Assembly: GCA_964400355.1 (NCBI GenBank)
Contig: CAYNTO010000012.1
Coordinates: forward strand, 1-64,000
Direction: 5' to 3'
Length of the DNA: 64,000 nucleotides
Origin: JACKAL01 sp964400355
GTDB lineage: Bacteria > Bdellovibrionota > Bdellovibrionia > Bdellovibrionales > JAGQZY01
Part shown: piece after piece, positions 35,587-44,803 of the stretch
How the letters are laid out: every line of letters begins with the position of its first letter
Position numbering within the stretch: the first letter of the stretch is position 1
The notes under the pieces: generated by a model
Seen by the model: only the letters and a program-made list of their open reading frames with translations
What the model was told of the DNA's origin: nothing
Databases searched by the model: none
Position numbers and translations under genes: made by a program

Positions 35587-36186
35587 TTATTTTCGTATAG
35601 ATAATGTAATTGTAGAAGTAGACTTTTGCTGCCCCTCACCCAAAGTCTGTACAATTATGATCTTTCCTTCGCGAATGGCCTGAATGATACCAAAGTTCTC
35701 ACCAAGGTAATCTCCCACGGTAACTTTAACGATGCGGCTCTTCTTTTGTTTTAGTCCCGGAGAATCATCGGGGATTTGAATAAATGCTTTTGGCTTTACT
35801 CGGTCCATAATGATCCCTTTGATCACCACGTCCTGGAGCTTCACTTCCTGAAGAGGGAGAAACGGACCAAAGTAAGATCCAGGAAGTAGTGGCGCCTCTT
35901 TTGTCTCTGGCAATAGGAATGGATCACGTTTGCCTTTGCGCACGTAATTGAAGGGTTCGGTAAGACGCTTGACGAGGGAACCTTGGTTGGCCAATTGCTC
36001 ATCGACGGCCATCGCACTATCATCCACCGGCGGAGCTTGATCGGCTTGCGCCTCATCGCCAGTTTCACCCGCATCTCCGGCGTCGCCCATCTCGGGAGCA
36101 GATTCCTCCACCACCGGCTCGGGAAAGTCACCCTCGCTCGGTGGCTCCTGCGCAAAAATAAGAGAGAGGCAAAATAACCAGATCAT
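35587..36186 (-). CDS. pilP: Type IV pilus assembly protein PilP
   Basis: PilP of 199 residues. The N-terminus (MIWLFCLSLIFAQEPP) is a signal peptide without a lipobox Cys, whereas many PilPs are lipoproteins. A Pro/Glu/Ala-rich acidic linker runs to about residue 70, then the conserved PilP beta domain with RKGKRDPFLLPE, PLQEVKLQDVVIKGIIMD and VGDYLGENFGIIQAIREGK. PilP links the inner-membrane PilN/PilO pair to PilQ in the periplasm. Its start overlaps the pilO stop by 4 bp, and pilQ follows 30 bp later. The acidic linker resembles the one in pilQ. Confidence 0.92.
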   Translation of the reverse strand: MIWLFCLSLIFAQEPPSEGDFPEPVVEESAPEMGDAGDAGETGDEAQADQAPPVDDSAMAVDEQLANQGSLVKRLTEPFNYVRKGKRDPFLLPETKEAPLLPGSYFGPFLPLQEVKLQDVVIKGIIMDRVKPKAFIQIPDDSPGLKQKKSRIVKVTVGDYLGENFGIIQAIREGKIIIVQTLGEGQQKSTSTITLSIRK

Positions 36187-36785
36187 TTTACCGCTCCCGA
36201 TTTATCTTCAATTTTTACGTCTTTTTTGTCCTGAGCAAAAATTGACAATTTGAGTTTGAACTTGATCATCGACATTTCGTCGGTGGGGTTTTGGGATTCC
36301 AACTCCATAGATCTAAAGTCCACAACGCGATTCATCCGCGTGATCGATGATAAAAATCCCATGATCTCGTGAAAGCCGCCAATTGTATCGATTTCCACAC
36401 CGTGCTCGGTATATCCAGGGAAACGCGATTTGGCCTCGACTTCGTTAATGCGAATCAATCTGTTGTCGGTGGCCTTGAGGCGCTCGGTGAATTCTTTTTG
36501 CATCTCGTTGACGTCGAGATTGGCCGGAAAAAACTTTAAGAGTTCTTCAAGTTCCTTAGTGAAGGCCACAACCTTTTGCTCGAATGCCGCTTTATTATTG
36601 AGAGCTTCCTGAACCGCATTCAATCGCTTTTTATAACCCTTAATTTCCTCTTGTACGGCCTGTGAGCTGGCGACAATGTCCTCGCCCTTGTTGAAGAAAA
36701 CGAAATAATAAACCACGCAGAGGATAAATCCTATGACCAAACATTTCGCGGGTGTTAATTCCTGAAAATCTTCTTTTAATCCCAT
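36183..36785 (-). CDS. pilO: Type IV pilus assembly protein PilO
   Basis: PilO of 200 residues: short cytoplasmic start, one TM helix (CLVIGFILCVVYYFVFF, about 15-31), a coiled coil (about 38-90, including KRLNAVQEALNNKAAFEQKV) and a ferredoxin-like periplasmic domain with GVEIDTIGGFHEIMGFLSSI and RVVDFRSMELES. It pairs with PilN in the inner-membrane alignment complex. It lies 3 bp after pilN and overlaps pilP by 4 bp, consistent with co-translation. Length and motifs are typical. Confidence 0.92.
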   Translation of the reverse strand: MGLKEDFQELTPAKCLVIGFILCVVYYFVFFNKGEDIVASSQAVQEEIKGYKKRLNAVQEALNNKAAFEQKVVAFTKELEELLKFFPANLDVNEMQKEFTERLKATDNRLIRINEVEAKSRFPGYTEHGVEIDTIGGFHEIMGFLSSITRMNRVVDFRSMELESQNPTDEMSMIKFKLKLSIFAQDKKDVKIEDKSGAVK

Positions 36786-36788
36786 TGC

Positions 36789-37403
36789 CTAATCCTGTAA
36801 CACGATATCAAATTTAAATTTCTTTACTTCCTGTTTTTGTATATCTTCGGCAGATATATTGGGCGCCCTCACCTTTTCAAAAACAGCCTTCTCTTGGCTC
36901 AATGCCGTGGTAAAAATCTGAATGTCTTCCACACTGGTGCCCATTCCCGACACAGCCACAACGGTTTTTATCCCTGGGCCACCCATGGATCCCTGTTCTT
37001 CACGCACCGACAGTTTGTCGAGCCACAAGGATGCCAGTATGTGCCGCTGCAGTAAGGAAAGCGCCTGAATTTTTTTCGAACGAAGACCAAAAATCTGTTC
37101 CATAACATGGAGCTTGTCGTCCATCTCGCGCTGTTGCATTTCTACCTGTTTAACAATCTCATCTACCGATTCCTGGTTTTTAAGGTCCGAATTGAGCTGG
37201 TCGCGCTCTACCACAAGGCGAGAGTAGGCATCATTTTTATCTTGCAGATCCATTTTTTCATAATACATGAAGCCCAGCACTGGCGCGATGATAAGCCCAA
37301 GCTTAATCGCAGCATCACGTATGATCTTGCCTTCGAGAAGATTGACGCCAGCTTTCGAGTCCGATTTCTTTAAAATGGAATTGGCGAGGTTGACCTTAAT
37401 CAC
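36789..37403 (-). CDS. pilN: Type IV pilus assembly protein PilN
   Basis: PilN of 204 residues. The cytoplasmic N-terminus starts MIKVNLANSILKK, matching the short INLL-type tail that binds PilM. A TM helix (LGLIIAPVLGFMYYE, about 35-49) and a coiled coil (KNQESVDEIVKQVEMQQREM) lead to a periplasmic domain of the PilN type (ILASLWLDKLSVREEQG). It connects cytoplasmic PilM to PilO. The start overlaps the pilM stop by 4 bp. Typical length. Confidence 0.9.
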   Translation of the reverse strand: MIKVNLANSILKKSDSKAGVNLLEGKIIRDAAIKLGLIIAPVLGFMYYEKMDLQDKNDAYSRLVVERDQLNSDLKNQESVDEIVKQVEMQQREMDDKLHVMEQIFGLRSKKIQALSLLQRHILASLWLDKLSVREEQGSMGGPGIKTVVAVSGMGTSVEDIQIFTTALSQEKAVFEKVRAPNISAEDIQKQEVKKFKFDIVLQD

Positions 37404-38440
37404 TTGGCAACTCCACGCAACGCTAATCCAAGAGAAATGGCGGCAAACGGTCTGATCTGTTCTAGAAATTCTGGAGAAATCTTTTTGTTGTTGTAATCAA
37501 TGTTTATGAACGGATCAAACATCGCACACTGTACGCCAGTGGCCTCCTGGATTTTTTGCAATAAACCAGGTGTTAGCGAAACGCCTCCGCATACAAACAT
37601 TTGTTGCACACTGAGGCCGTTACCGCTGTTGCGATAGAAGTCAAAACTGTTGTTCACTTCCACGCTGAGCATATCATTGACCGATTGAATCGCAGCCATC
37701 ACCTCTTGTGGCGTGGCCTGTTGGTAAGAAACTCCAAGCTTAAGGCTCTCCGCCTCTTGAGCGCCAACGCCCAAATCGCGCGAGATCTCCGCGTCGTATA
37801 AAAATCCACCATAAGGTATATCGCGAGCGAATACGGTGTTGCCGGATTCGAGGATGACCAGGTTCACGACACTTGCACCAATATTCACCAAAGCAACGGT
37901 ACCGGGAACGATTCCATAATTGAATTCAAAACAATTAGCGAGCGCAATGTCGTTCACATCGACAACCGAACAAGCCATTCCAGAGGACTCCACCGATTCA
38001 AAGTATCTGAAAATGTGTTCTTGGCGAGCGGCTACCAGCAGCACATCCATGGTTTCCGTGCTCTGAGTTTTAAGAATATGGAAATCGTAAACCGCTTCTT
38101 CGATGTTAAAAGGAATGTACTGTTCCGCTTCCCAGCGCAATTGCTCATTGACGATCTTGGGATCCATCTTTGGCATGGTGATTTTTTTAACAATCACCGC
38201 TCCACCGAACATACCTACAACCACTTCGCGTTTGGCGTAACCTTTTTTCTCTGTACCGGCTTTTATGGATCCCGCAACGATGTCGGGATTAACGATGTCT
38301 CCGCCTTCGATCGCACCTTTAGTGATAGGCACGATAAGGAAGTCATTCAACATGGCCCTCTTGCCCTTTAAAGTGAGTTCGGCGATCTTAATAGAGCTCG
38401 ACCCAAGGTCCAAACCTAGGGGATTTTTTTTCATAAACAT
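37400..38440 (-). CDS. pilM: Type IV pilus assembly ATPase-fold protein PilM
   Basis: Actin/FtsA-like PilM of 346 residues, a cytoplasmic protein. The phosphate 1 loop is GLDLGSSSIKIAEL (about 9-22); QLRWEAEQYIPFNIEEAVYD is the family signature for the PilN-binding region; the second phosphate loop is LVNIGASVVNLVILE, and the adenosine loop is FVCGGVSLTPGLL. It recruits PilN and the cytoplasmic motor. ATG 38440 has AAGGT nine bases upstream; ATG 38434 is also possible. A clear promoter lies 53 bases upstream, so this gene opens the pilMNOPQ transcript even though the prepilin peptidase precedes it. Confidence 0.95.
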   Translation of the reverse strand: MFMKKNPLGLDLGSSSIKIAELTLKGKRAMLNDFLIVPITKGAIEGGDIVNPDIVAGSIKAGTEKKGYAKREVVVGMFGGAVIVKKITMPKMDPKIVNEQLRWEAEQYIPFNIEEAVYDFHILKTQSTETMDVLLVAARQEHIFRYFESVESSGMACSVVDVNDIALANCFEFNYGIVPGTVALVNIGASVVNLVILESGNTVFARDIPYGGFLYDAEISRDLGVGAQEAESLKLGVSYQQATPQEVMAAIQSVNDMLSVEVNNSFDFYRNSGNGLSVQQMFVCGGVSLTPGLLQKIQEATGVQCAMFDPFINIDYNNKKISPEFLEQIRPFAAISLGLALRGVAK

Positions 38441-38492
38441 CGATGTCGTACCTTTTGCACAAATGTGCTGCGCGCAATCTGTCTCAAATTAA

Positions 38493-38521
38493 ATTAAATA
38501 GAACGGCACCACCAAAGTCAA
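38493..38521 (-). promoter_or_regulatory. Sigma70-type promoter of pilMNOPQ
   Basis: Minus-strand TTGACT (38516-38521), a 17-base spacer and TTTAAT (38493-38498), each matching consensus at 5 of 6. Transcription would start near 38486, leaving about 46 bases of leader before pilM. It sits just after the prepilin-peptidase stop. Confidence 0.65.
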
Positions 38522-38536
38522 TGTGGTCTGGTTAGG

Positions 38537-39346
38537 TCAGGGGCTGCCGTCCACATTAAGCGGTAGCGGGAACAACCACTGGACTATGGTAGGATAGTCG
38601 AGAAACACCGTCGCCACAGCTCCGATCACGAGGAACGGGCCGAACGGAATGGGGTCTCTCATGCTTTTTCTGTCGACGACGAGGCGGTAAATAACAAAAG
38701 GTATGGGCGTAAGTCCTGCAACCATTAACGTGGGAATTATACTCTGCAAGCCAAAAACGGCACCAATCCAGGCAAGCAACTTTATGTCCCCGCCGCCCAT
38801 CACTTCGCGCTTGTAGATCAAGTATCCAAAGTAAGCCACCAAATATAAAAACCCGCCCCCCAGTAGAAACCCTAAAAATGCCGGCATAAATGTGCGTTCT
38901 GGATTTATAAGCGCGCCTAAAAGCCCGACGGCACATCCACCGAGCGTAAAGGCATCGGGTAAAATCATATGCTCCCAATCAATCACCGAAGCAACAAATG
39001 CCATATAAACAAAGATCAAAAATTCATAGCCAAAGAATGTCAGCTGGAGACTGTTTGCAATTCCGTAGCGATAATAAACCATCATAAATAGAGCGCCGCA
39101 CAGCAGTTCGATCAATGGATAGCGAAATGGAATTGCCTTTTTGCAACTGCGGCAACGTCCACGCAAGAAAGCCCACGACGCCAGCGGTATGTTGTCAAAC
39201 CAGGCAATAGGTGCTGAACATTGTGGGCACTGGCTGCGAGGAACTATGCTTTTTTCTGCAGGTAGCCGCAAGATCAATACATTTGCAAAACTTCCAAAGA
39301 GAAGCCCGAATAAAAAATAAATGAGGTAAATTAATGGTTCATGCAA
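38537..39346 (-). CDS. pilD: Prepilin peptidase/N-methyltransferase (PilD, A24)
   Basis: Membrane aspartic peptidase of 269 residues, full-length bifunctional type. The N-terminal zinc-finger-like pairs are SQCPQCSAP and GRCRSCKKA; the two catalytic Asp are in VIDWEHMILPDAF and MGGGDIKLLAWIG (GxGD-type). About eight TM helices. It cleaves and N-methylates type IV prepilins at the inner membrane. It overlaps the ABC permease gene by 8 bp and lies directly before the pilM promoter. No pilin gene is in the window, so its substrates are encoded elsewhere. Confidence 0.93.
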   Translation of the reverse strand: MHEPLIYLIYFLFGLLFGSFANVLILRLPAEKSIVPRSQCPQCSAPIAWFDNIPLASWAFLRGRCRSCKKAIPFRYPLIELLCGALFMMVYYRYGIANSLQLTFFGYEFLIFVYMAFVASVIDWEHMILPDAFTLGGCAVGLLGALINPERTFMPAFLGFLLGGGFLYLVAYFGYLIYKREVMGGGDIKLLAWIGAVFGLQSIIPTLMVAGLTPIPFVIYRLVVDRKSMRDPIPFGPFLVIGAVATVFLDYPTIVQWLFPLPLNVDGSP

Positions 39347-40100
39347 AGTCTTTGCCCCTAAATATCAGTGAGGCGCTCGCTAGAAACAGAATGATCCACA
39401 ACGCGGCTATTGCCAACCCATAGAACAAAACTTCCACGGTTACGAACGGCTCAAGCGCATGCAAACGCCAATTAAAATACTCAAAATTTGGTAAAAACTT
39501 TTTTGCCGACGTCACGGTGTAATAAAACAGGCCGTCCTTGGGACCTACTTCTCTCGACGACAATGTCCAATGCGCTAAAATAAATACACCTATAGAAAAC
39601 AAAATTGATAAAAATGATGCACAAAAAGTGGAAAAAAACGTTGTGACCGCCAATAGCGTCACCGCCTCAACCAAAATTCCTAAAAAGGAAACAAATAAAT
39701 GGCCAACATCAAACTGAAATCCCATCAGCATGAGATTCACACTAAATACCGCGAAAAATCCAAATGTGAACGCAGCGATCAGTGCGCAAAATCCAAAATA
39801 TTTACCGAGCAGAAATTGGGTGCGGCTTATAGGGCGCGACAATATTGTGAGTATGGTGAGTCTTTCGATCTCTTTGTAAATCATGGAGCCGCCTAAAAAT
39901 ACCGTAAGTCCCATTATACACAAATGGATGGCCGATAACCCCAAACTCAAAGTTAAACGCAGTTGTTCCGTGTAACTCAATTGCCCGATGGCGACCATGA
40001 GGAATACCAAAAACACCGCAAACACCAGGAACGCATATAGAACACGATTGCGTAAAAGTTCTTTGAATGTATTTTTAGAAATGATCAGCAGCTTGGTCAT
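39339..40100 (-). CDS. ABC-2 type transporter permease
   Basis: Inner-membrane permease of 253 residues with six hydrophobic segments. The amphipathic N-terminus (TKLLIISKNTFKELLRNRVL) and LTIILSRPISRTQFLLGKYFG-like segment (ILSRPISRTQFLLGKYFG) are typical of ABC-2 exporters. It pairs with the ATPase gene that overlaps its start by 4 bp; two copies of each would form a transporter. Its end overlaps the prepilin peptidase gene by 8 bp. The cargo is unknown; position between carB and pilD gives no strong clue. Confidence 0.85.
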   Translation of the reverse strand: MTKLLIISKNTFKELLRNRVLYAFLVFAVFLVFLMVAIGQLSYTEQLRLTLSLGLSAIHLCIMGLTVFLGGSMIYKEIERLTILTILSRPISRTQFLLGKYFGFCALIAAFTFGFFAVFSVNLMLMGFQFDVGHLFVSFLGILVEAVTLLAVTTFFSTFCASFLSILFSIGVFILAHWTLSSREVGPKDGLFYYTVTSAKKFLPNFEYFNWRLHALEPFVTVEVLFYGLAIAALWIILFLASASLIFRGKDFA

Positions 40101-40966
40101 GGCTGGGTCCGCTTTCGAAACTCATTGTACGCGTGTTCGAGAGCCATCTTGGGTTCCTGAACCGAGATCAGGCGCCCACCCTTAGCCTCCACCTTTTGCA
40201 AAATGGCCAAAACATCGGGGAGCGAAGCTGCCGTCTCCTGTTCAATCTTGTCGTTGACCATTGTCACTACTTCTAATTGTTTGTCATTTTTTTTGATAAA
40301 ATCAGAAAGATTCCCTTGAAACTGTATCTTCCCGGTATCGATAATCACCAACCGAGTACACAATTTTTCGATATCGTCCAACAGATGACTGCTGAAAAAT
40401 ATGGTAGTGCCTTTGGCCCCCAGCTCGCGAATCAGCTCAGAGACCTGATGGCGCCCATCTGGATCAAGACCCGACATCGGCTCATCGAGAATCAAAAACT
40501 TAGGGTCGTGAATTATGGCTTGTGCCAGACCTACACGCTGGAGCATGCCTTTGGAGTAACTGCGTAAAAGTTTGTCCTTAGCCGCGATCATTCCCACCCG
40601 CTCAAGTAGCGCCTCCGCACGTTCACGCAATTGTTGGCGTGGAAGCGAAAGCGACAGCTGCCCGTAAAACGTTAGGAATTCCAAGCCGGTCAAGTATTCA
40701 TAAAAGTAAGGTCGCTCCGGCATATAACCAATGTGCTGGCGAAAGTCGGCAAACTGATCGTTAAAAAAACTCACCCGGCCACTCTGATATTTAAGCAAAC
40801 CCAGTATGCATTTCATGGTGGTGGTTTTACCCATTCCGTTGCCCCCAAGGAATCCGGTAATGGATTTTGCAGGAACAGAAAATTCCACGTCGAAGAGAAC
40901 CTGACGCTTCTTAAACGTTAGTGGATCGCGAAACGTCTTTGAGAGCTTCCGTACATCTAAAGACAT
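40097..40966 (-). CDS. ABC transporter ATP-binding protein
   Basis: ABC ATPase of 289 residues. Walker A is FLGGNGMGKTTTMKC, the signature is YSKGMLQRVGLAQA, Walker B is KFLILDEPMSGLDPDGR and the switch His is in IFFSSHLLDDIEKL. The residues after about 215 form the extra C-terminal part common in drug/lipid exporters of the CcmA/NatA type. It drives the overlapping permease gene downstream. It starts 16 bp after carB on the same strand, so it probably reads through from the pyrimidine genes. Cargo unknown. Confidence 0.9.
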   Translation of the reverse strand: MSLDVRKLSKTFRDPLTFKKRQVLFDVEFSVPAKSITGFLGGNGMGKTTTMKCILGLLKYQSGRVSFFNDQFADFRQHIGYMPERPYFYEYLTGLEFLTFYGQLSLSLPRQQLRERAEALLERVGMIAAKDKLLRSYSKGMLQRVGLAQAIIHDPKFLILDEPMSGLDPDGRHQVSELIRELGAKGTTIFFSSHLLDDIEKLCTRLVIIDTGKIQFQGNLSDFIKKNDKQLEVVTMVNDKIEQETAASLPDVLAILQKVEAKGGRLISVQEPKMALEHAYNEFRKRTQP

Positions 40967-40982
40967 ACGGATATTATGGTGG

Positions 40983-43900
40983 CTAAAGCGGGGCTACGTC
41001 AAACTGTCCAGTGTGCAATTTCGTCAATGCGAGGAACAAAGCATCTGCCGCATGATCCTCGGTGATGCATGGAATACGGTAGTCGATGCAACTGCGGCGA
41101 ATGCTGAAGCTGGCATCAATCGATTGGCGACCCGAAGTGGTATTGATCACAGTGATGACTTTTCCGGAGCGAATGCGATCAACGCAATGGGGGCGTCCTT
41201 CGTGAACTTTCTTTACCGGTATGCAATCGATCCCTTGGTCGTAGAGGAACTTGGCCGTTCCCTGCGTGGCTGAAAACGTGTAGCCCAATTTGTAGAGCCC
41301 GCGAATCGTGCCGATCAAGGCATCTTTGTCTTTCTCGCGCAAGGACAGGAAGATCTCACCCTGCATCGCTAAGCGATGGTGGCTCGAAGTGAACGCTTTG
41401 AGTAATGCTTCACTGTAGTCGTCCGCTCGTCCCATGCTTTCACCAGTGGATTTCATTTCGGGCCCGAGGATGGAATCGGCTTCCGGAAATTTATTGAATG
41501 GAAAGACCACGCCTTTCACACAGACCTTCTTGATCGTCTTGTACGAATAATTCTCGGGCTGAACCTCTTTTGCAGTTTTACCAACAATTGCCGCCACACC
41601 GAGGTCAACGATAGGAATTCCAGCGGCTTTTGCCAAGAACGGAACCGTGCGCGAACAGCGCGGATTGGCCTCGAGCACATACACTCGATCGTCTTTCACC
41701 GCTAGCTGCACGTTGAGATGACCAACGATCTCAAGTTTATTGGCCAGGCGCACGCACATTTCCTCGATTTGCTGGAGTGGACCGGGCTTAATTCGCTGTG
41801 GAGGGATCACACCCATGCTATCGCCGGAGTGAATGCCAGCGGCCTCAATGTGCTCGATCACGCCACCGATGAGGCACCAGTCCATGCCGCGAATGACATC
41901 CACGTCCATTTCCAGCGCACCTTCTAAAAACTGATCCATAAAGCACGGTGTTTCTTTAGAGATGACCACCGCATGGCGAACAAAATAACTTTGCAAATCC
42001 GCATCAGACTCAATCACTTCCATGCGTCGCCCGCCGAGCACATAACTGGGGCGACAGATAAGAGGATACCCAATCTGTGCTGCCACCTTCAGCGCCTGGT
42101 CGTCGGTGTACGCAAGGCCGGCCTTAGGAACATCGATCTTAAGCTCTTCGCAAGCCTGCTTGAATCGCGAACGATCCTCGGCAATGTCGATGGCATTTAG
42201 AGACGAGCCCATCAAGTGTATTCCCGCCTCACTCAAGGCCTTAGAAATGTTGATCGGGGTTTGTCCACCGAGCTGAACCACCACGCCTTCGGGTTTTAGA
42301 AATTCGGCGATCTCAACCACATATTCGGCAGTGAGTGGTTCAAAGAATAAATAATTGCTGGTGTCGTAGTCTGTGGACACGGTCTCGGGATTGGAATTGA
42401 TCATGGCCACTTTGCGTCCGAATTTTTGCAGCGCCTTTACGCCACGCACGCAACAGTAATCAAACTCGATACCCTGACCAATGCGGTTTGGCCCACTGCC
42501 AAGAACCATCACCGCGCCCTCAGGTATGTTGTAGTTCTCTTGCGCAGCCTTCGACCAGTAGGTGGAATAAAAATACGGCGTGGACGAGGCAAACTCTCCC
42601 GCGCAGGTATCCACCTGGAGGTAGGTGGGTCGAACATTATAAATGAGGCGGTAGTTGCGAATGTCTTTTTCAGTTTTTCCAGCCAATTGTGCCAAACGCA
42701 TGTCCGAGAACCCATTGCGTTTGTACTTGAGAAGTTTTTCCGGATCAAAAATAGGATCCTTTTTTAAAGCTTGTTCGTCGTCAATGATGTCTTTGATCTG
42801 GTTTAAAAACCACCGATTGATCTGCGTGAGTTGATACACCTCATCCACTGATTTTCCATCGCGGAAGGCCTGAGCGAGATGAAACAAACGGTGCGAATTG
42901 GGATAGGAAAGCTTTTCTGTGGCGTACTCCACCTCTTCCAAGCCACAGTGTGTTTCCATGGAGCTGATGGCCTTTTGAAACGATTCTTTAAACGTTCGGC
43001 CAATGCTCATCACCTCACCCACGCTCTTCATTTGAGTGGAGAGAAGGTCTTTAGAACCCGGAAATTTTTCGAAAGCAAAACGCGGGATTTTGGTGACCAC
43101 ATAGTCGAGCGCTGGTTCATAACATGATGGTGTCACTTTTGTAATGTCGTTCATCACTTCATCAAGACGAAAACCAACGGCAAGCATAGCCGCGATTTTA
43201 GCAATAGGGAAACCCGTGGCTTTGCTTGCCAGAGCGGAGGAACGACTCACTCGCGGGTTCATCTCGATAACGACGCGCTTGCCGGAATCCGGGTGGACCG
43301 CAAACTGCACGTTGGCGCCTCCGCATTCAAGCCCAACAGCATCGAGAATTTTGCGTGCCTCATCACGCATGTCCTGATACGCGCGCTCTGAGAGAGTTTG
43401 CTGTGGAGCGATGGTGATACTGTCGCCCGTGTGCACACCGCACGGGTCGAGATTTTCGATGGAGCAAATAGTAACAAATGTGCCGGGGCGATCACGCATA
43501 ACCTCCAGCTCGAATTCTTTCCAGCCCAAGATGCTCTCTTCGACCAATACTTCAGAGGTCGGGCTTTCACTGAGTGCGTGAGCGATCATTTGCTCGTACT
43601 CCTCTTTGGAGTAGGCAATGCCGCCGCCGCCGCCTCCAAGAGTGTAGTTGGGGCGTAAGATAATCGGAAAACCGATCACTTTAGCGGCTTCGATTCCCTG
43701 CTGCATGTTGCGCACCATTTCGCTCTTGGGATACTTGGCTCCTACGCGGTCGAGAACTTTGCGGAACTCTTCGCGATCTTCCGCTGCACGAATCACATCC
43801 TCATTGGCGCCGATCATTTCCACATTGTGCTTTTTTAAAATACCTTTTCTCACCAACTCCAATCCTAAATTGAGAGCAGTCTGACCACCTAATGTGGGAA

Positions 43901-44159
43901 TCACCGCATCGACTTTTTCGCGGGCAAGAATTTTGTCGATCACGTCCGTCGTGAGGGGCTCAATGTAAACCGTATTTGCCACATCGGGGTCTGTCATAAT
44001 CGTGGCTGGATTGGAATTGATCAGCACAACCTGGATTCCAATGGAGCGCAGAGCTTTACAGGCCTGAGTTCCGGAATAATCGAACTCGCAAGCCTGTCCG
44101 ATCACGATGGGGCCACTGCCCAAGATGAGGACTTTTTTATATTTTTGATCCAAAGGCAT
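40983..44159 (-). CDS. carB: Carbamoyl-phosphate synthase large subunit
   Basis: CarB of 1058 residues, the usual size. The two homologous ATP-grasp halves are visible: the first begins VLILGSGPIVIGQACEFDYS with the glycine loop LGGGGGGIAYS, the second begins VMVLGSGPNRIGQGIEFDY with LGGRRMEVI. The C-terminal MGS-like allosteric domain has SATQGTAKFLYDQGI. It makes carbamoyl phosphate for pyrimidine and arginine synthesis using ammonia from CarA. Its start is coupled to the unknown gene upstream by a TAATG overlap. All key parts are present. Confidence 0.97.
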   Translation of the reverse strand: MPLDQKYKKVLILGSGPIVIGQACEFDYSGTQACKALRSIGIQVVLINSNPATIMTDPDVANTVYIEPLTTDVIDKILAREKVDAVIPTLGGQTALNLGLELVRKGILKKHNVEMIGANEDVIRAAEDREEFRKVLDRVGAKYPKSEMVRNMQQGIEAAKVIGFPIILRPNYTLGGGGGGIAYSKEEYEQMIAHALSESPTSEVLVEESILGWKEFELEVMRDRPGTFVTICSIENLDPCGVHTGDSITIAPQQTLSERAYQDMRDEARKILDAVGLECGGANVQFAVHPDSGKRVVIEMNPRVSRSSALASKATGFPIAKIAAMLAVGFRLDEVMNDITKVTPSCYEPALDYVVTKIPRFAFEKFPGSKDLLSTQMKSVGEVMSIGRTFKESFQKAISSMETHCGLEEVEYATEKLSYPNSHRLFHLAQAFRDGKSVDEVYQLTQINRWFLNQIKDIIDDEQALKKDPIFDPEKLLKYKRNGFSDMRLAQLAGKTEKDIRNYRLIYNVRPTYLQVDTCAGEFASSTPYFYSTYWSKAAQENYNIPEGAVMVLGSGPNRIGQGIEFDYCCVRGVKALQKFGRKVAMINSNPETVSTDYDTSNYLFFEPLTAEYVVEIAEFLKPEGVVVQLGGQTPINISKALSEAGIHLMGSSLNAIDIAEDRSRFKQACEELKIDVPKAGLAYTDDQALKVAAQIGYPLICRPSYVLGGRRMEVIESDADLQSYFVRHAVVISKETPCFMDQFLEGALEMDVDVIRGMDWCLIGGVIEHIEAAGIHSGDSMGVIPPQRIKPGPLQQIEEMCVRLANKLEIVGHLNVQLAVKDDRVYVLEANPRCSRTVPFLAKAAGIPIVDLGVAAIVGKTAKEVQPENYSYKTIKKVCVKGVVFPFNKFPEADSILGPEMKSTGESMGRADDYSEALLKAFTSSHHRLAMQGEIFLSLREKDKDALIGTIRGLYKLGYTFSATQGTAKFLYDQGIDCIPVKKVHEGRPHCVDRIRSGKVITVINTTSGRQSIDASFSIRRSCIDYRIPCITEDHAADALFLALTKLHTGQFDVAPL

Positions 44160-44803
44160 TAGAACCTCATGTTTGTAGAATCGCTATAAATCTGGGTGTG
44201 TTTCACATGGGGGTAACGATCGAGTTTAAAATACATTTTAATAAGTTGAACTATGAGCTGCCAGCGCTCTTCATAACTGGACGATGTTTTCTTAATGCGC
44301 TCAGTGATAAATTTGCGCACTTCGAGAGGGTGGCAGACAATGCCCTGAGAGATATAATTATTTTTACCGTCGACAACCACATGGGCGCTAAAAATAGAGC
44401 CTTTATTCATGGCCAAAACCACGCTGGAATCTTTGATCACGATTTTTTTGTTTTCGAGAAGATCTTTGATGTAGTGGTCTTTGCCTTTTGTTTTATTGTA
44501 CTCAAAAAGACTAAACCGAGCATCGCCCATGGCTTCAAAAAGTGGGCGCTCCTCATCAGCGATCTCAAACCCGTCCAGATTGAGTGCTAATTTGGCGGGA
44601 GTCAGCAAAGTGCCCTTGAGAGGACGAGTGAAGAGGTACCAATCGAAAAACAAATTGAGATTGCGCTCGAAATCACCGGTGTCGGTTTCGTTGAGACCGA
44701 TATCGTTGAAAAAGCCCTCTTTGGCTTTTACAACTTCGGCTTTGTACTTAGGGCCCGAGAAATATTCCGTCAATTTTTCAAGTGCGCGATCGTATGTCAT
44801 CAT
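44159..44803 (-). CDS. Unknown soluble protein encoded between carA and carB
   Basis: Protein of 214 residues I do not recognise. No signal peptide or TM helix. The N-terminal half looks helical with aromatic residues (DFERNLNLFFDWYLFTRPL); the second half has beta strands around KIVIKDSSVVLAMNKGSIFS and ends with a helical segment ERWQLIVQLIKMYFKLDRYP. ATG 44803 overlaps the carA stop (TAATG), and its own stop overlaps the carB start (TAATG), so it is locked into the operon. The position suggests a link to carbamoyl phosphate or pyrimidine supply, or merely a shared need. The alternative GTG 44815 start adds four residues. Confidence 0.75.
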   Translation of the reverse strand: MMTYDRALEKLTEYFSGPKYKAEVVKAKEGFFNDIGLNETDTGDFERNLNLFFDWYLFTRPLKGTLLTPAKLALNLDGFEIADEERPLFEAMGDARFSLFEYNKTKGKDHYIKDLLENKKIVIKDSSVVLAMNKGSIFSAHVVVDGKNNYISQGIVCHPLEVRKFITERIKKTSSSYEERWQLIVQLIKMYFKLDRYPHVKHTQIYSDSTNMRF

